Shown here: positions 7,954 to 15,898 of the stretch, piece by piece | How positions within the stretch are numbered: the first letter of the stretch is position 1 | Layout of the letters: the number at the start of each line of letters is the position of its first letter | Assembly (NCBI RefSeq): GCF_002367995.1 | Contig: NZ_AP018207.1 | Span: forward strand, 6,672,104 to 6,736,103 | DNA: 64,000 nucleotides | Origin: Calothrix brevissima NIES-22 | GTDB lineage: Bacteria; Cyanobacteriota; Cyanobacteriia; Cyanobacteriales; Nostocaceae | Reading direction: 5' to 3' | Position numbers and translations under genes: made by a program | The notes under the pieces: generated by a model | Database searches by the model: none | What the model saw: the letters and a program-made list of their open reading frames with translations, nothing else | What the model was told of the DNA's origin: nothing

Positions 7954-10005
7954 CTACTTTAGCCGCCAAATTTTGATGGTATTGTCACCACTACCACTGG
8001 CAAGAGTTTTGCCATCTGGGCTGATAGCTACGGAAATAACCTCGTAATCATGCCCTGTGAGAGTGCGAATTTGCTCTCCGGTTGCCAGATTCCACAGTTT
8101 GATGGTGTTGTCACGACTACCACTGGCAAGGATGTTGCCATCTGGGCTGAAGGCGACAGACCAAATCGTGTAAGAATGCCCTGTGAGGGTGCGGATTTCT
8201 TCTCCGGTTGCCAGATTCCACAGTTTAATAGTCTTGTCATCACTACCACTGGCAAGGGTTTTGCCATCTGGGCTGAAGGCGACGGAATAAATCGTGTAAG
8301 AATGCCCTGTGAGGGTGCGGATTTCTTCTCCGGTTGCCAGATTCCACAGTTTAATAGTCTTGTCATCACTACCACTAACAAGAGTTTTGCCATCTGGGCT
8401 AAAGGCGACGGAATTAACCGTGTCAGAATGCCCACTGAAGGTGCGGATTTGCTCTCCGGTTGCCAAATTCCACAGTTTGATAGTTTTGTCACTACTACCA
8501 CTGGCAAGGGTGTTGCCATCTGGGCTAAAGGCGACAGAAATAACCGTGTTAGAATGCACTTTGAGAGTCCGGATTTGCTCTCCGGTTGCCAGATTCCACA
8601 GTTTGATAGTTTTGTCCCAACTACCACTAGCAAGGGTGTTGCCATTTGGGCTAAAGGCGACGGAATTAACCGTGTCAGAATGCCCACTGAAGGTGCGGAT
8701 TTGCTCTCCGGTTGCCAGATTCCACAGTTTGATGGTGTTGTCCCAACTACCACTAGCAAGGGTATTGCCATCTGGGCTGATGGCGACGGAATCAACTGGG
8801 TTAGAATGACCTTTAAGGGTTTTTTCTAGGAAAAAACTACTGGGAAAGCTTTCAACTAAAAATATCGGATTAGTTGGAAACAAGCTATAACGAACATAGC
8901 CATAGATTTGAGTTCCAACTATTGTAATAGCAGCACCCACCAAGAATCTTGTTCTCCAATTAGTATGTTGTCTAGATGCCTTTTGTAGCTCTACTTTTGG
9001 CTTTACTGGTGCTGGTGATGTTCCAGGTTGAGGCTGATGGGGTAATGTAGCAGGAAATGATGATGGTGGTTGAGTTACAACTACTGCCTCAGTTGGGTGT
9101 ACTGGTGAAAGTGATGGTAACGGTGAACTAAAATCCTGTAAAACTTCCTCAGCAGATTGGTAACGTTGCTGATAATCTTTTTGCAGTAACTTATCAAGAA
9201 TCTTCTGCAATTCGCTGCTTTGTGGTTGTTGCAAATGCTCCCGCCAAGAATAAACCCACCCATAACCTTGTTGTTCCCACATTATCCAAGGGTGAATTCC
9301 ACTTAGTAAGTGAAAGCAAGTTGCACCAAGACTATATAAATCACTTGCTGGATAAGCTTTACCATCCTGCATTTGTTCTAATGGCGCATAACCAGGGGAA
9401 CCAATTATTGTTCCTGGGTTATTGATAACTGTCATGGTGAGTTGCTTGGAAATCCCAAAATCTATCAAGACTAACTTGTTGTCAGTGCTGCGACGAATGA
9501 TATTTTCTGGTTTGATATCGCGGTGAATAACTTGGTGTTGATGAACCGTTTTTAGGATATTTAATAAATCAAGCAAAACTTCCCTGATTTTTTCTGCGTT
9601 GAAAGTTCCCTGTTGTTTTAATTCAGCTAATAAATTCTGCCCGTTGATAAACTGCTGCACTAAATAAAGATTATTTTCTTCTTCAAAGTACGCCAACAGG
9701 GTGGGAATCTGCGGATGTTCTCCTAGTTGTTGCAGTCGCCTTGCTTCTTGCTCAAATAGTTCTGTGGCTTTGTTTATTGCCGCAGTTCCCTGTACTCGCG
9801 GCGCAAATTGCTTGATTACACAATATTCATTCAGCTTGTCTAAATCTTCTGCTAAATAGGTTTTCCCGAATCCCCCATTTCCTAGTAATTGAATTGGGCG
9901 ATAGCGATTTCTCAGCACTACCAAAGGAAATCGGCAGTTAGAGCAATAGGTTGTGGATTCAGAATGGGGTGGGTTGTGGCAAGCTGGATTTAGGCAGCAA
10001 GTCAT
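7954..10005 (-). CDS. Ser/Thr protein kinase with zinc-ribbon-like N-terminus, TM segment and seven WD40 repeats
   Basis: 683 residues. An N-terminal Cys cluster (CCLNPACHN and YCSNCRFP, residues 3-26) is followed by a Hanks-type kinase domain: glycine loop LLGNGGFGKTY (about 38), VIKQF lysine, HRDIKPENI catalytic loop (about 160), DFGIS, and an activation segment GSPGYAPLEQ. After a Pro-rich linker there is one hydrophobic helix (FLVGAAITIVGTQIYGYV, about 352-370). Then seven WD40 repeats form a complete beta-propeller, each ending in TIKLWNLATGE or close to it. The kinase should be cytoplasmic with the propeller across the membrane. Repeats are near-identical at DNA level, which suggests recombination or conversion between blades. 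All catalytic residues look intact. Confidence 0.95.
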   Translation of the reverse strand: MTCCLNPACHNPPHSESTTYCSNCRFPLVVLRNRYRPIQLLGNGGFGKTYLAEDLDKLNEYCVIKQFAPRVQGTAAINKATELFEQEARRLQQLGEHPQIPTLLAYFEEENNLYLVQQFINGQNLLAELKQQGTFNAEKIREVLLDLLNILKTVHQHQVIHRDIKPENIIRRSTDNKLVLIDFGISKQLTMTVINNPGTIIGSPGYAPLEQMQDGKAYPASDLYSLGATCFHLLSGIHPWIMWEQQGYGWVYSWREHLQQPQSSELQKILDKLLQKDYQQRYQSAEEVLQDFSSPLPSLSPVHPTEAVVVTQPPSSFPATLPHQPQPGTSPAPVKPKVELQKASRQHTNWRTRFLVGAAITIVGTQIYGYVRYSLFPTNPIFLVESFPSSFFLEKTLKGHSNPVDSVAISPDGNTLASGSWDNTIKLWNLATGEQIRTFSGHSDTVNSVAFSPNGNTLASGSWDKTIKLWNLATGEQIRTLKVHSNTVISVAFSPDGNTLASGSSDKTIKLWNLATGEQIRTFSGHSDTVNSVAFSPDGKTLVSGSDDKTIKLWNLATGEEIRTLTGHSYTIYSVAFSPDGKTLASGSDDKTIKLWNLATGEEIRTLTGHSYTIWSVAFSPDGNILASGSRDNTIKLWNLATGEQIRTLTGHDYEVISVAISPDGKTLASGSGDNTIKIWRLK

Positions 10006-10159
10006 GACTGTGCTTTTATGGGCAAATGCATTTATTATCCCTTAACCACAATCTCATTTTGTTAAAATCCGCAAAATCATCGATAAATTTAGTTTTTTTA
10101 CAATATGGGTTCTCAGCAGTGAATCTCTGGGGCTGATTATATCTGTGTCAAGTTTAAAT

Positions 10160-10245
10160 GTAGGGTGTGTTGTCTCACGGAGTAAACGCACCGAGATGCA
10201 ATTAACAATTGAAGGTGCCGTACCCTCAGCAATAACACACCCTAC
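10160..10245. repeat. GTAGGGTGTGTT palindromic element, copy 1
   Basis: 86 bp bounded by GTAGGGTGTGTT (10160-10171) and AACACACCCTAC (10234-10245), exact complements. The centre contains GCAATTAACAATTGAAGGTGC, shared with the copy at 10959-11036. The two copies bracket the gene remnant and the HicAB genes. Confidence 0.8.
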
Positions 10246-10449
10246 TGGCGTGGTAAAGCTAAAATAGTACTTGCACACCGAGAAGATGATGACGCAATTC
10301 GGGTATTGTATAGCCGTCGCACTCCTGATTCGGAAGCAACATGGTATGGGTCAACGACAACTGAAGATGGTACACCAATTGAAGAAAATATTCGCATTGC
10401 AGAAGAAGCAATTAAGCTGCGTGTTGAGAAAGCAGATAGAAGAAAGTAA
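10213..10449 (+). pseudogene. C-terminal fragment of an unrecognised gene, cut by the palindromic element
   Basis: An open frame without a start codon. Its first codons come from the GTAGGGTGTGTT element; then it reads GKAKIVLAHREDDDAIRVLY and SRRTPDSEATWYGSTTTEDG, ending EEAIKLRVEKADRRK and stop at 10447-10449. The composition and the clean charged tail look protein-like, unlike the overlapping frames. I do not recognise the family. The simplest reading is that the repeat insertion removed the 5' part of a gene upstream of HicA. Confidence 0.45.
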
Positions 10450-10499
10450 GATTATCAAAGTTAAAGCTTACTCTTATAAGGTGGATGTAAGCTAAAGCT

Positions 10500-10727
10500 A
10501 TGCCCAAAAAAATTAGAGAACTTAAAAGCTTGTTATTGCAAGCAGGATTTACATATCGTACTGGTAAAGGTAGCCACACTAATTGGTATCATCCCTTGCT
10601 ACCTGGGAGAGTTACTATATCTGGTAAAGATGGCAATGACGCTAAAGCTTATCAGGAAAAAGACGTTAATCATGCATTACAAAGGTTAGAAGAAATTAAA
10701 AAAACTCAAGAGGAAGAACAAGAATGA
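10500..10727 (+). CDS. hicA: HicA-family mRNA interferase toxin
   Basis: 75 residues with the HicA layout: LKSLLLQAGFTYRTGKGSHT, in which GKGSH holds the catalytic His of the dsRBD-like fold, then WYHPLLPGRVTISGKDG. Family members cleave mRNA and stall growth when free. It overlaps the downstream hicB by four bases (ATGA at 10724-10727), the normal toxin-first order of HicAB. The C-terminus EIKKTQEEEQE is a short acidic tail. Confidence 0.9.
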   Translation: MPKKIRELKSLLLQAGFTYRTGKGSHTNWYHPLLPGRVTISGKDGNDAKAYQEKDVNHALQRLEEIKKTQEEEQE

Positions 10728-10948
10728 ATTCTCACTACACAATAATTATTCAGTGGTCTGATGAAGATGAGTGTTTTGTGGTCAGTCTTCCGGAATGGGG
10801 AGAATTTTGTCATACTCACGGCGATACCTATGAAGAAGCTTTGAAAAATGCTCAGGAGGTTTTAGAAATGCTGATTGAATCTTCTTTGGCAGATGGTCAA
10901 CCTTTACCGGAACCTAAAACACTAGAAAAGGCATTTAATGTGGCATAA
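10724..10948 (+). CDS. hicB: HicB-family antitoxin
   Basis: 74 residues with the partial RNase H-like fold of HicB: YTIIIQWSDEDECFVVSLPE, GEFCHTHGDTYEEALKNAQE and an acidic helix MLIESSLADGQPLPEP. No separate C-terminal DNA-binding domain follows, so this is the short HicB form. It neutralises the preceding HicA toxin, with which it overlaps by four bases. Confidence 0.9.
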   Translation: MNSHYTIIIQWSDEDECFVVSLPEWGEFCHTHGDTYEEALKNAQEVLEMLIESSLADGQPLPEPKTLEKAFNVA

Positions 10949-10958
10949 GTATTTGTTT

Positions 10959-11036
10959 GGTGTGTTGTCGCACAGCGCAACGCACCGATCTGCAATTAAC
11001 AATTGAAGGTGCGATCGCCTCCGGCATAACACACCC
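10959..11036. repeat. GTAGGGTGTGTT palindromic element, copy 2
   Basis: GGTGTGTTGTCGCAC through AACACACCC, with the same centre (TGCAATTAACAATTGAAGGTGC) as copy 1 at 10160-10245 but with the outer GTAG/CTAC lost. It lies directly after hicB. Confidence 0.7.
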
Positions 11037-11085
11037 GACAAAGATTAAAATTAATGTTGTAAATTAAATCAAAATAGATAACTTT

Positions 11086-11340
11086 ATGACTACATCTGTA
11101 AATATAACTAAAGTTTACGACGAAATTATAGATTTTATTGCGGCTGGAACTACTCCCCAAAGTGTCGTTAACTTTCAATTGTCAGATTCAACAAAAGAGC
11201 GTTTAGAGTATTTAGTCTACCAACATAAAATAGGGGAATTAACGCCAGAAGATAAAAAAGAGTTAGATTATTTTCTGACGCTAGAGCATATTATGACACT
11301 AGCGAAAGCAAAGGCTCATCAGTATCTCAGTGCGGAGTAA
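11086..11340 (+). CDS. Small conserved hypothetical protein paired with HNH endonuclease
   Basis: 84 residues, ATG at 11086. Largely helical: KVYDEIIDFIAAGTTPQSVVNFQLSD, then KERLEYLVYQHKIGELTPEDKKELDYFLTLEH. The layout resembles short cyanobacterial proteins regularly encoded just upstream of HNH or toxin genes, which behave like antitoxin partners. It ends nine bases before the HNH gene, so the two form one operon. I do not know a function; an immunity or antitoxin role is inferred from position only. Confidence 0.7.
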   Translation: MTTSVNITKVYDEIIDFIAAGTTPQSVVNFQLSDSTKERLEYLVYQHKIGELTPEDKKELDYFLTLEHIMTLAKAKAHQYLSAE

Positions 11341-11349
11341 TTCTTTAAA

Positions 11350-11793
11350 GTGTCTAATCCTTACATTAATGTAGAATTGCGGCGTTTGGTTGCTAATCGC
11401 ACTGATTATATCTGTGAGTACTGTCTTGTCTCTGAAGTAAATAGATCGTCTGGTTGTCAAGTTGACCATATAATTAGCGTGAAACATGGCGGTTCAACTA
11501 CAGCAGATAATCTCTGCTATGCCTGTATTTTCTGTAATCTGCAAAAAGGTAGCGATTTAGGTTCTATTAATTGGCAGACTGGGGAACTTGTACGCTTTTT
11601 TAACCCACGTAGAGACTTTTGGGGGGAGCATTTTCAACTAAATGCGGCGGTGATTCAACCTATTACAGATATTGGCGAAGTGACAGCACGTATTCTCGAT
11701 TTTAACGGTGATGAAAGGATTCTCGAACGTCAAGCTTTGATAGCAGCTGGTCAGTATCCTTCAGCATCGGCAATAAAACGTATAAATAAGTAG
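11350..11793 (+). CDS. HNH endonuclease
   Basis: 147 residues starting at GTG (11350), nine bases after the preceding gene. The HNH/beta-beta-alpha-metal core is complete: CEYC (first Zn knuckle), QVDHIISVKHGG (catalytic DH), TADNLCYACIFCNLQKG (Asn and second CxxC knuckle). The C-terminal part (about 75-147) is a helical extension seen in many cyanobacterial stand-alone HNH proteins. It could be a restriction or toxin nuclease; a methylase gene is not nearby. Confidence 0.88.
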   Translation: MSNPYINVELRRLVANRTDYICEYCLVSEVNRSSGCQVDHIISVKHGGSTTADNLCYACIFCNLQKGSDLGSINWQTGELVRFFNPRRDFWGEHFQLNAAVIQPITDIGEVTARILDFNGDERILERQALIAAGQYPSASAIKRINK

Positions 11794-11883
11794 ATAAATT
11801 TTGTGCGATCGCATCCTTTACTGGGCATTCTATACTTAGCATTTATCGCTACTCAAACCTAGAAATACCTCAGTAATACTACG

Positions 11884-12357
11884 ATGGCATATCAAAACAT
11901 TACAGGCTCGCTGTCACCCCAAGATATCCAAGAAATTAAGACTGCACTACAGGCTATTCAAAAAAAGCTACCATTTTTAGTCACTCTCAGCAATGAAGAA
12001 CGGCGTAGATTATTAAAAATGGGTGATAAAAGTCTCGCCTTTGTCAATAATAGCGTTACGGCTGCTCAGTCAAACCGGGAAATTCTTCCAGCCAGTTTTG
12101 ATGTTGAGGAACTTATTCAAGATTATCAATTAGCCACTGCACTCACGGAAGTTTTAACTTCTATGCGCCAAATTACTGAACAAGTAGATGATACTCTACT
12201 GGCAGTCGGTAGTGAAGCTATGAGTAGCAGTTTGACAGTTTATGATTATGTGAAAACAGCCGCGAAAAAGACTCCAGGTTTAAAAACTGTGGCTCAACAA
12301 TTAGGCGAACGCTTCAAAGCTATCAAAGGTAGATCGCCTAGAGTTACATCTAGTTAG
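11884..12357 (+). CDS. Conserved hypothetical protein
   Basis: 157 residues, ATG at 11884 (MAYQNITGSLSPQDIQEIKTA). Predominantly helical with no Cys or obvious motif; IQKKLPFLVTLSNEERRRLLKMGDKS and a central acidic segment are the most characteristic stretches. I do not recognise a domain, though the overall pattern resembles small cyanobacterial proteins annotated only as hypothetical. No partner gene is adjacent; a 122-bp MITE begins 58 bases downstream. Confidence 0.65.
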   Translation: MAYQNITGSLSPQDIQEIKTALQAIQKKLPFLVTLSNEERRRLLKMGDKSLAFVNNSVTAAQSNREILPASFDVEELIQDYQLATALTEVLTSMRQITEQVDDTLLAVGSEAMSSSLTVYDYVKTAAKKTPGLKTVAQQLGERFKAIKGRSPRVTSS

Positions 12358-12414
12358 TAATTATAGGGTTTTCCGTAGGGACACGGCACTGCTGTGTCCT
12401 ACACCTCGCGATAT

Positions 12415-12536
12415 GGAACTTACAAAAAATAAATTACCCAAATTCTGTAGTGCGCGCATCTTGCTCGCTTTTGAACACCAGCGAGCGTCTCGCTCGCACT
12501 ACAAATTGATTGGGTATTTAAAAAATTGGATGTTCC
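12415..12536 (+). mobile_element. 122-bp MITE family, copy B
   Basis: Starts GGAACTTACAAAAAATAAAT and ends TTGGATGTTCC, imperfect terminal inverted repeats opening with a perfect GGAAC/GTTCC. It is flanked by the trinucleotide TAT on both sides (12412-12414 and 12537-12539), consistent with a 3-bp target duplication. The centre is the GCGAGC-type hairpin shared with copies A and C. A 21-bp tandem array begins 24 bases downstream. Confidence 0.8.
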
Positions 12537-12559
12537 TATGTGTTTTGCTACAATCAAAC

Positions 12560-12800
12560 CTCGTTAATGAGGTTCGGAAGTTCTTTAATGAAGTTCACAA
12601 GCTCATTAATGAGGCTCAGAAGCTCGTTAATGAGGTTCAGAAGCTCGTTAATGAGGCTCGGAAGTTCTTTAATGAGGTTCAGAAGCTCGTTAATGAGGCT
12701 CAGAAGTTCTTTAATGAAGTTCAGAAGCTCGTTAATGAGGCTCGGAAGTTCTTTAATGAGGTTCAGAAGCTCGTTAATGAGGCTCAGAAGCTCGTTAAGC
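12560..12800. repeat. Array of eleven 21-bp tandem repeats plus a partial unit
   Basis: Unit TCGTTAATGAGGTTCAGAAGC with substitutions alternating between TCGTT and TCTTT starts, and GGTTC and GGCTC centres, from 12561. Because 21 is a multiple of three and the unit has no stop, two plus-strand frames and one minus-strand frame stay open. The plus frame gives heptads such as KLVNEVQ/KFFNEVQ with coiled-coil spacing; the minus frame gives LLNLINE heptads. The plus frame opens upstream only inside the MITE, with no good ribosome binding site, so I list it as a repeat and not a gene. Confidence 0.85.
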
Positions 12801-13732
12801 AATCAAAGGGTGAGTTGATTGTGGCGATAAATGCGATCGCTTATCAATCAGCATTATATTTTAATGAACCGCCAAGTGCGCCAAGTGCGCCAAGGAAGAT
12901 TAGTAGAAAGTCTTTGGTGTATGCTGTGCATATAGAGAGCATCCCACATGTACGAAAATCCCCTCACCCTAAAAGAATACTGTTGGTGAATTAGCAGTAC
13001 AATTCCTCACCGATCCCGAAATCCCGCCGTCACCCTATAAGGGTGCGGCTAATCAAACAAAGCCTCCTTTAGAGGCTTGGTAACGATAGCCCCAGGCTTC
13101 TAGCCTGCGGGCGGTATGTCGGGTAAACGAGAGAAGAATCTAGATCGCTATTAAGAACTAATAGCCACCATTCGCCAACTGTATTCTCAAAGATTAGTGC
13201 AGAGTCTTTGGTGTATGCTGTGCATATATGCGTTGCGATGCGAGTTAAAATATAAGTCTGGACAACTCAATTGTGGGAAAAAGTATACATATTTACAGAC
13301 AGTAAATCCTAAAAGAAAATTAAGAAATTAAGTTTTTCCCCTAGCAAAATAATAAAATAAGAAAGGTAACTGGCAATACAGATATGCCATAGCTTGCCCT
13401 ACTTACTTTAAATTAATTAGCGCTTGAGTACAGCTTAATATATCGCAAAATAAGCTCGATAAATGATTGCGAAGTATTACAGGCTGGGAGTTTGGTGATG
13501 AGTACAGGAATGCTGAACCCCCTACCTCGTAAATACTAGTACCCCTAACAGAAAACACCAGTACCCCTACCCCCAGATAAATTTGAAATTGCTCTGTCAT
13601 GGGGGTTACAGGGTTTGAGTACAAGTATAATCAATCCAATAAATTCAATGGGCATCAGCTAAACTGTCCTATTTGAAGCTGCCTGATATAAGCAGAAAAA
13701 TAGCACATGGCTTTTTCAACCAGAAAGTACCG
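12801..13732. other. Gene-less stretch with decayed repeats
   Basis: No convincing gene. The segment 12939-12976 (AGCATCCCACATG through CCCCTCACCCT) matches one end of the 185-bp MITE found intact at 58009-58193, and 13030-13110 carries related CCCTATAAGGGTG and CTTCTAGCCTGCGGG blocks, so this is a decayed copy. A 24-bp direct repeat TCTTTGGTGTATGCTGTGCA(TATA) occurs at 12911-12934 and 13205-13228. The final 200 bases before cysE are AT-rich and presumably hold its promoter. Confidence 0.6.
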
Positions 13733-14530
13733 ATGCAACAGTCATTAAATAGTATCAGAAATCCCAAAACTGCTACCAAGCCGGATTCTGCAAATACCTC
13801 TTTGCTGAAAAATCTACTCTCTGGCGATTTGTTTGAGCCATTATTGAGTGATTTCCGTATTATCTTTGAGCGCGATCCCGCAGCGCGTAATTGGCTAGAG
13901 GTAGTCTTTTGCTACCCTGGATTACACGCAATCTGTTTGCATCGTCTAGCTCACTGGTTACACCGTCGCCGGGTAGTCTTCATTCCCCGCTTGATTTCCC
14001 ATCTGGGAAGGTTTTTCACGGGTATTGAAATTCATCCTGGTGCAGAAATTGGCAAAGGTGTATTTATCGATCACGGTATGGGTGTAGTCATTGGCGAAAC
14101 TGCGATTGTTGGTGACTATACGCTAATTTATCAAGGTGCGACTCTGGGTGGAACCGGCAAAGAAAGCGGTAAACGCCATCCCACTATCGGCGCAAATGTG
14201 GTTATCGGAGCCGGAGCCAAGGTTTTAGGTAATATTCAAATTGGCGATCGCGTCAGGGTTGGCGCTCTTTCAGTTGTTTTGCGCGATGTCCCTTCCGATT
14301 CTACCGTAGTTGGGATTCCTGGGCGGGTTATTTCTCGCAAACAAGGCGAACCCCTAGAACATGGTAAACTCCCCGATGTCGAAGCCAGCGTCATGCGTTC
14401 CTTGCTTTCCCGCATCGAGCAACTAGAACAACAACTGCAAGAATTAAAACTCAAAAGTCCAGAGTCAACAGTCCAGAGTCAACAGTCAAAAGTCCAGAGT
14501 CAACAGTCCACAGTCCACAGTCAAAAGTAG
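13733..14530 (+). CDS. cysE: Serine O-acetyltransferase
   Basis: Transfers acetyl from acetyl-CoA to serine, the first step of cysteine synthesis; in diazotrophs it supports the Cys demand of nitrogenase Fe-S clusters. The left-handed beta-helix hexapeptide repeats are clear: [42 protein letters not shown], then [21 protein letters not shown]. The N-terminal helical domain (about 30-110) has [23 protein letters not shown] at 13733 is preferred over TTG at 13673. The last 24 residues ([20 protein letters not shown]...) are encoded by heptanucleotide tandem repeats that run through the stop codon, so the native end is probably near KLKS. It lies upstream of nifV as in Anabaena. Confidence 0.95.
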   Translation: MQQSLNSIRNPKTATKPDSANTSLLKNLLSGDLFEPLLSDFRIIFERDPAARNWLEVVFCYPGLHAICLHRLAHWLHRRRVVFIPRLISHLGRFFTGIEIHPGAEIGKGVFIDHGMGVVIGETAIVGDYTLIYQGATLGGTGKESGKRHPTIGANVVIGAGAKVLGNIQIGDRVRVGALSVVLRDVPSDSTVVGIPGRVISRKQGEPLEHGKLPDVEASVMRSLLSRIEQLEQQLQELKLKSPESTVQSQQSKVQSQQSTVHSQK

Positions 14531-14733
14531 AGATTGTTTTAACTATTGACCATTGACTATTGACAACAGTCCAGAGCCAACAGTCAACAGTCCACAGTCA
14601 AAAGTAGAGATTGTTTTAACTATTGACCATTGACCATTGACCATTGATCATTGACCATTGACCATTGACCATTGATCATTGACCATTGACCATTGACCAT
14701 TGACCATTGACCATTGACCAAGGACAATTATAA
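14455..14733. repeat. Heptanucleotide short tandem repeats (STRR)
   Basis: Two blocks: AGTCCAG/AGTCAAC units from 14455 to about 14545, including the end of cysE, then a long run of CCATTGA/TCATTGA units to about 14725. A stretch of about 85 bp (cagtccacagtcaaaagtag to attgaccattga) is present twice (near 14507 and 14588). Repeats of this class fill many spacers of the window (15584-15665, 27050-27170, 28862-28970, 31972-32030, 37403-37572, 60835-60950). Confidence 0.9.
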
Positions 14734-14991
14734 ATGTTATCCCCTAGTAGTTCTGACTTTCTAGGCGATCGCGTATTGCATATTCCCCTAAGCGATCGCT
14801 GGCGCATTTATCACCGCTTGCACGAATTAGAGATTGAATGTTCTTGTCAATCTGATGGTTCTTTACTGGTACGAGTAGATAGTCTGCAAACAGCAATCTT
14901 AGTTCGCAGTACTTTAATCCAATTTCTCGCATCCCGTCAACAATTGGTAGATTGGTTAGAACATTGTTGGCATTATCAGCCTGAAGCTTGA
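14734..14991 (+). CDS. Asr1405/Asl0597-like small conserved protein
   Basis: 85 residues. DRWRIYHRLHELEIECSCQS, then SLLVRVDSLQTAILVRSTLI and a Trp-rich end WLEHCWHYQPEA. It resembles the small cyanobacterial family named after Anabaena Asr1405, whose gene occupies the same place between cysE and nifV. Function unknown. The ATG at 14734 lies eight bases after the heptanucleotide repeat run, so its promoter must be inside or before the repeats, or it is read through from cysE. Confidence 0.8.
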   Translation: MLSPSSSDFLGDRVLHIPLSDRWRIYHRLHELEIECSCQSDGSLLVRVDSLQTAILVRSTLIQFLASRQQLVDWLEHCWHYQPEA

Positions 14992-15380
14992 GTACAAACT
15001 ACCATCTCGCCCAAAATCTCAACTTAATAAAAGAGATTTTGTCAGGATAATTGATAATTTTTGCAGATATGCATAATCTGCTCGGAGAATTGGAAGTAGA
15101 CGCTACTGTTCCCTAAGCAATTTTATTGCAGACTGAGGAAGTAATATCAATTCTCTCCCTGACGGCGACAGATGCAAACGCACCAAATCTAAATTAAATC
15201 TGAAGCCTGTTAGTTAATAATTCTGAATTGGTATCGCATTTGTTTTGGGGTTATTTTCCATCTGCTAAATCTGAAATTCTCTTGACATATTTTGGCAATT
15301 AGAAAATTGAAGCTGCAAATGTAGAGTTGTACTTTTTAATTTTCCAGTTTTGCCCCTATCTAAAATTGTAAAGTCCACTT
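14992..15380. other. Spacer without recognised features
   Basis: 389 AT-rich bases between two small conserved genes upstream of nifV. I see no gene, tandem repeat or strong hairpin. It probably holds the promoter of the DUF2949 gene, but no defined motif stands out: a GTAGAGTTGTAC at 15321 resembles an NtcA box (GTA-N8-TAC) but has the wrong spacing. Confidence 0.5.
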
Positions 15381-15578
15381 ATGGTAATTCGCAACAGCGA
15401 GAAACAATTCCTTACCTTTTTGCATAACGAGCTTGAACTTTCCAGTGCTGACATTTCCGTAGCGCTACGACATCAAAAAATAGATAACGGCCCTTTACCC
15501 ATGCTGCTTTGGCAATATGGACTAGTAAATTTAGAGCAGCTAGAACGGATTTTTGATTGGCTCTATGAGCAAAGTTGA
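15381..15578 (+). CDS. DUF2949 family small protein
   Basis: 65 residues, ATG at 15381: FLTFLHNELELSSADISVAL, then GPLPMLLWQYGLVNLEQLER and IFDWLYEQ. This matches the cyanobacterial DUF2949 family, which is found near nif genes in several heterocyst formers. Function unknown. About 320 bases separate it from nifV; that spacer begins with a heptanucleotide repeat run (GTCAGTT units, 15584-15665). Confidence 0.8.
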   Translation: MVIRNSEKQFLTFLHNELELSSADISVALRHQKIDNGPLPMLLWQYGLVNLEQLERIFDWLYEQS

Positions 15579-15898
15579 CTATTAGTCAGTTGTCAGTTGT
15601 CAGTTGTCAGTTGTTAATTGTCATCAATCAACCGTCAACCGTCAACCGTCAACTGTTAACTATTAACGTAAAAAAGAATTTGTAAATGATACAGGAATTT
15701 GGTTCTTTCTCATACAGATGACTTGAGTTTTTATGGAGCATAATGAAGAGTCATGAATCATGTCTTTTAAGATTCTTCAGCATTTACCGCCATTTTCTAG
15801 AAAATATATAGGCATTTACCATTAGTAGCGATTGCAGACTACCAGGAATGCAGTCCAGAAACAATATTAAGAATAATTCCCATAGTGAGATGTTTGAG

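Noticed and set aside
8028-8829. Long open frames in two plus-strand frames and one extra minus-strand frame
   Set aside because: They are shadows of the near-identical WD40 repeats of the kinase gene, whose period is a multiple of three; no ribosome binding sites and no known domain.
12413-12994. 193-codon open frame over the first 21-bp array
   Set aside because: It begins inside a MITE and runs out through decayed repeats; no start signal. Reported as a repeat with coding potential only.
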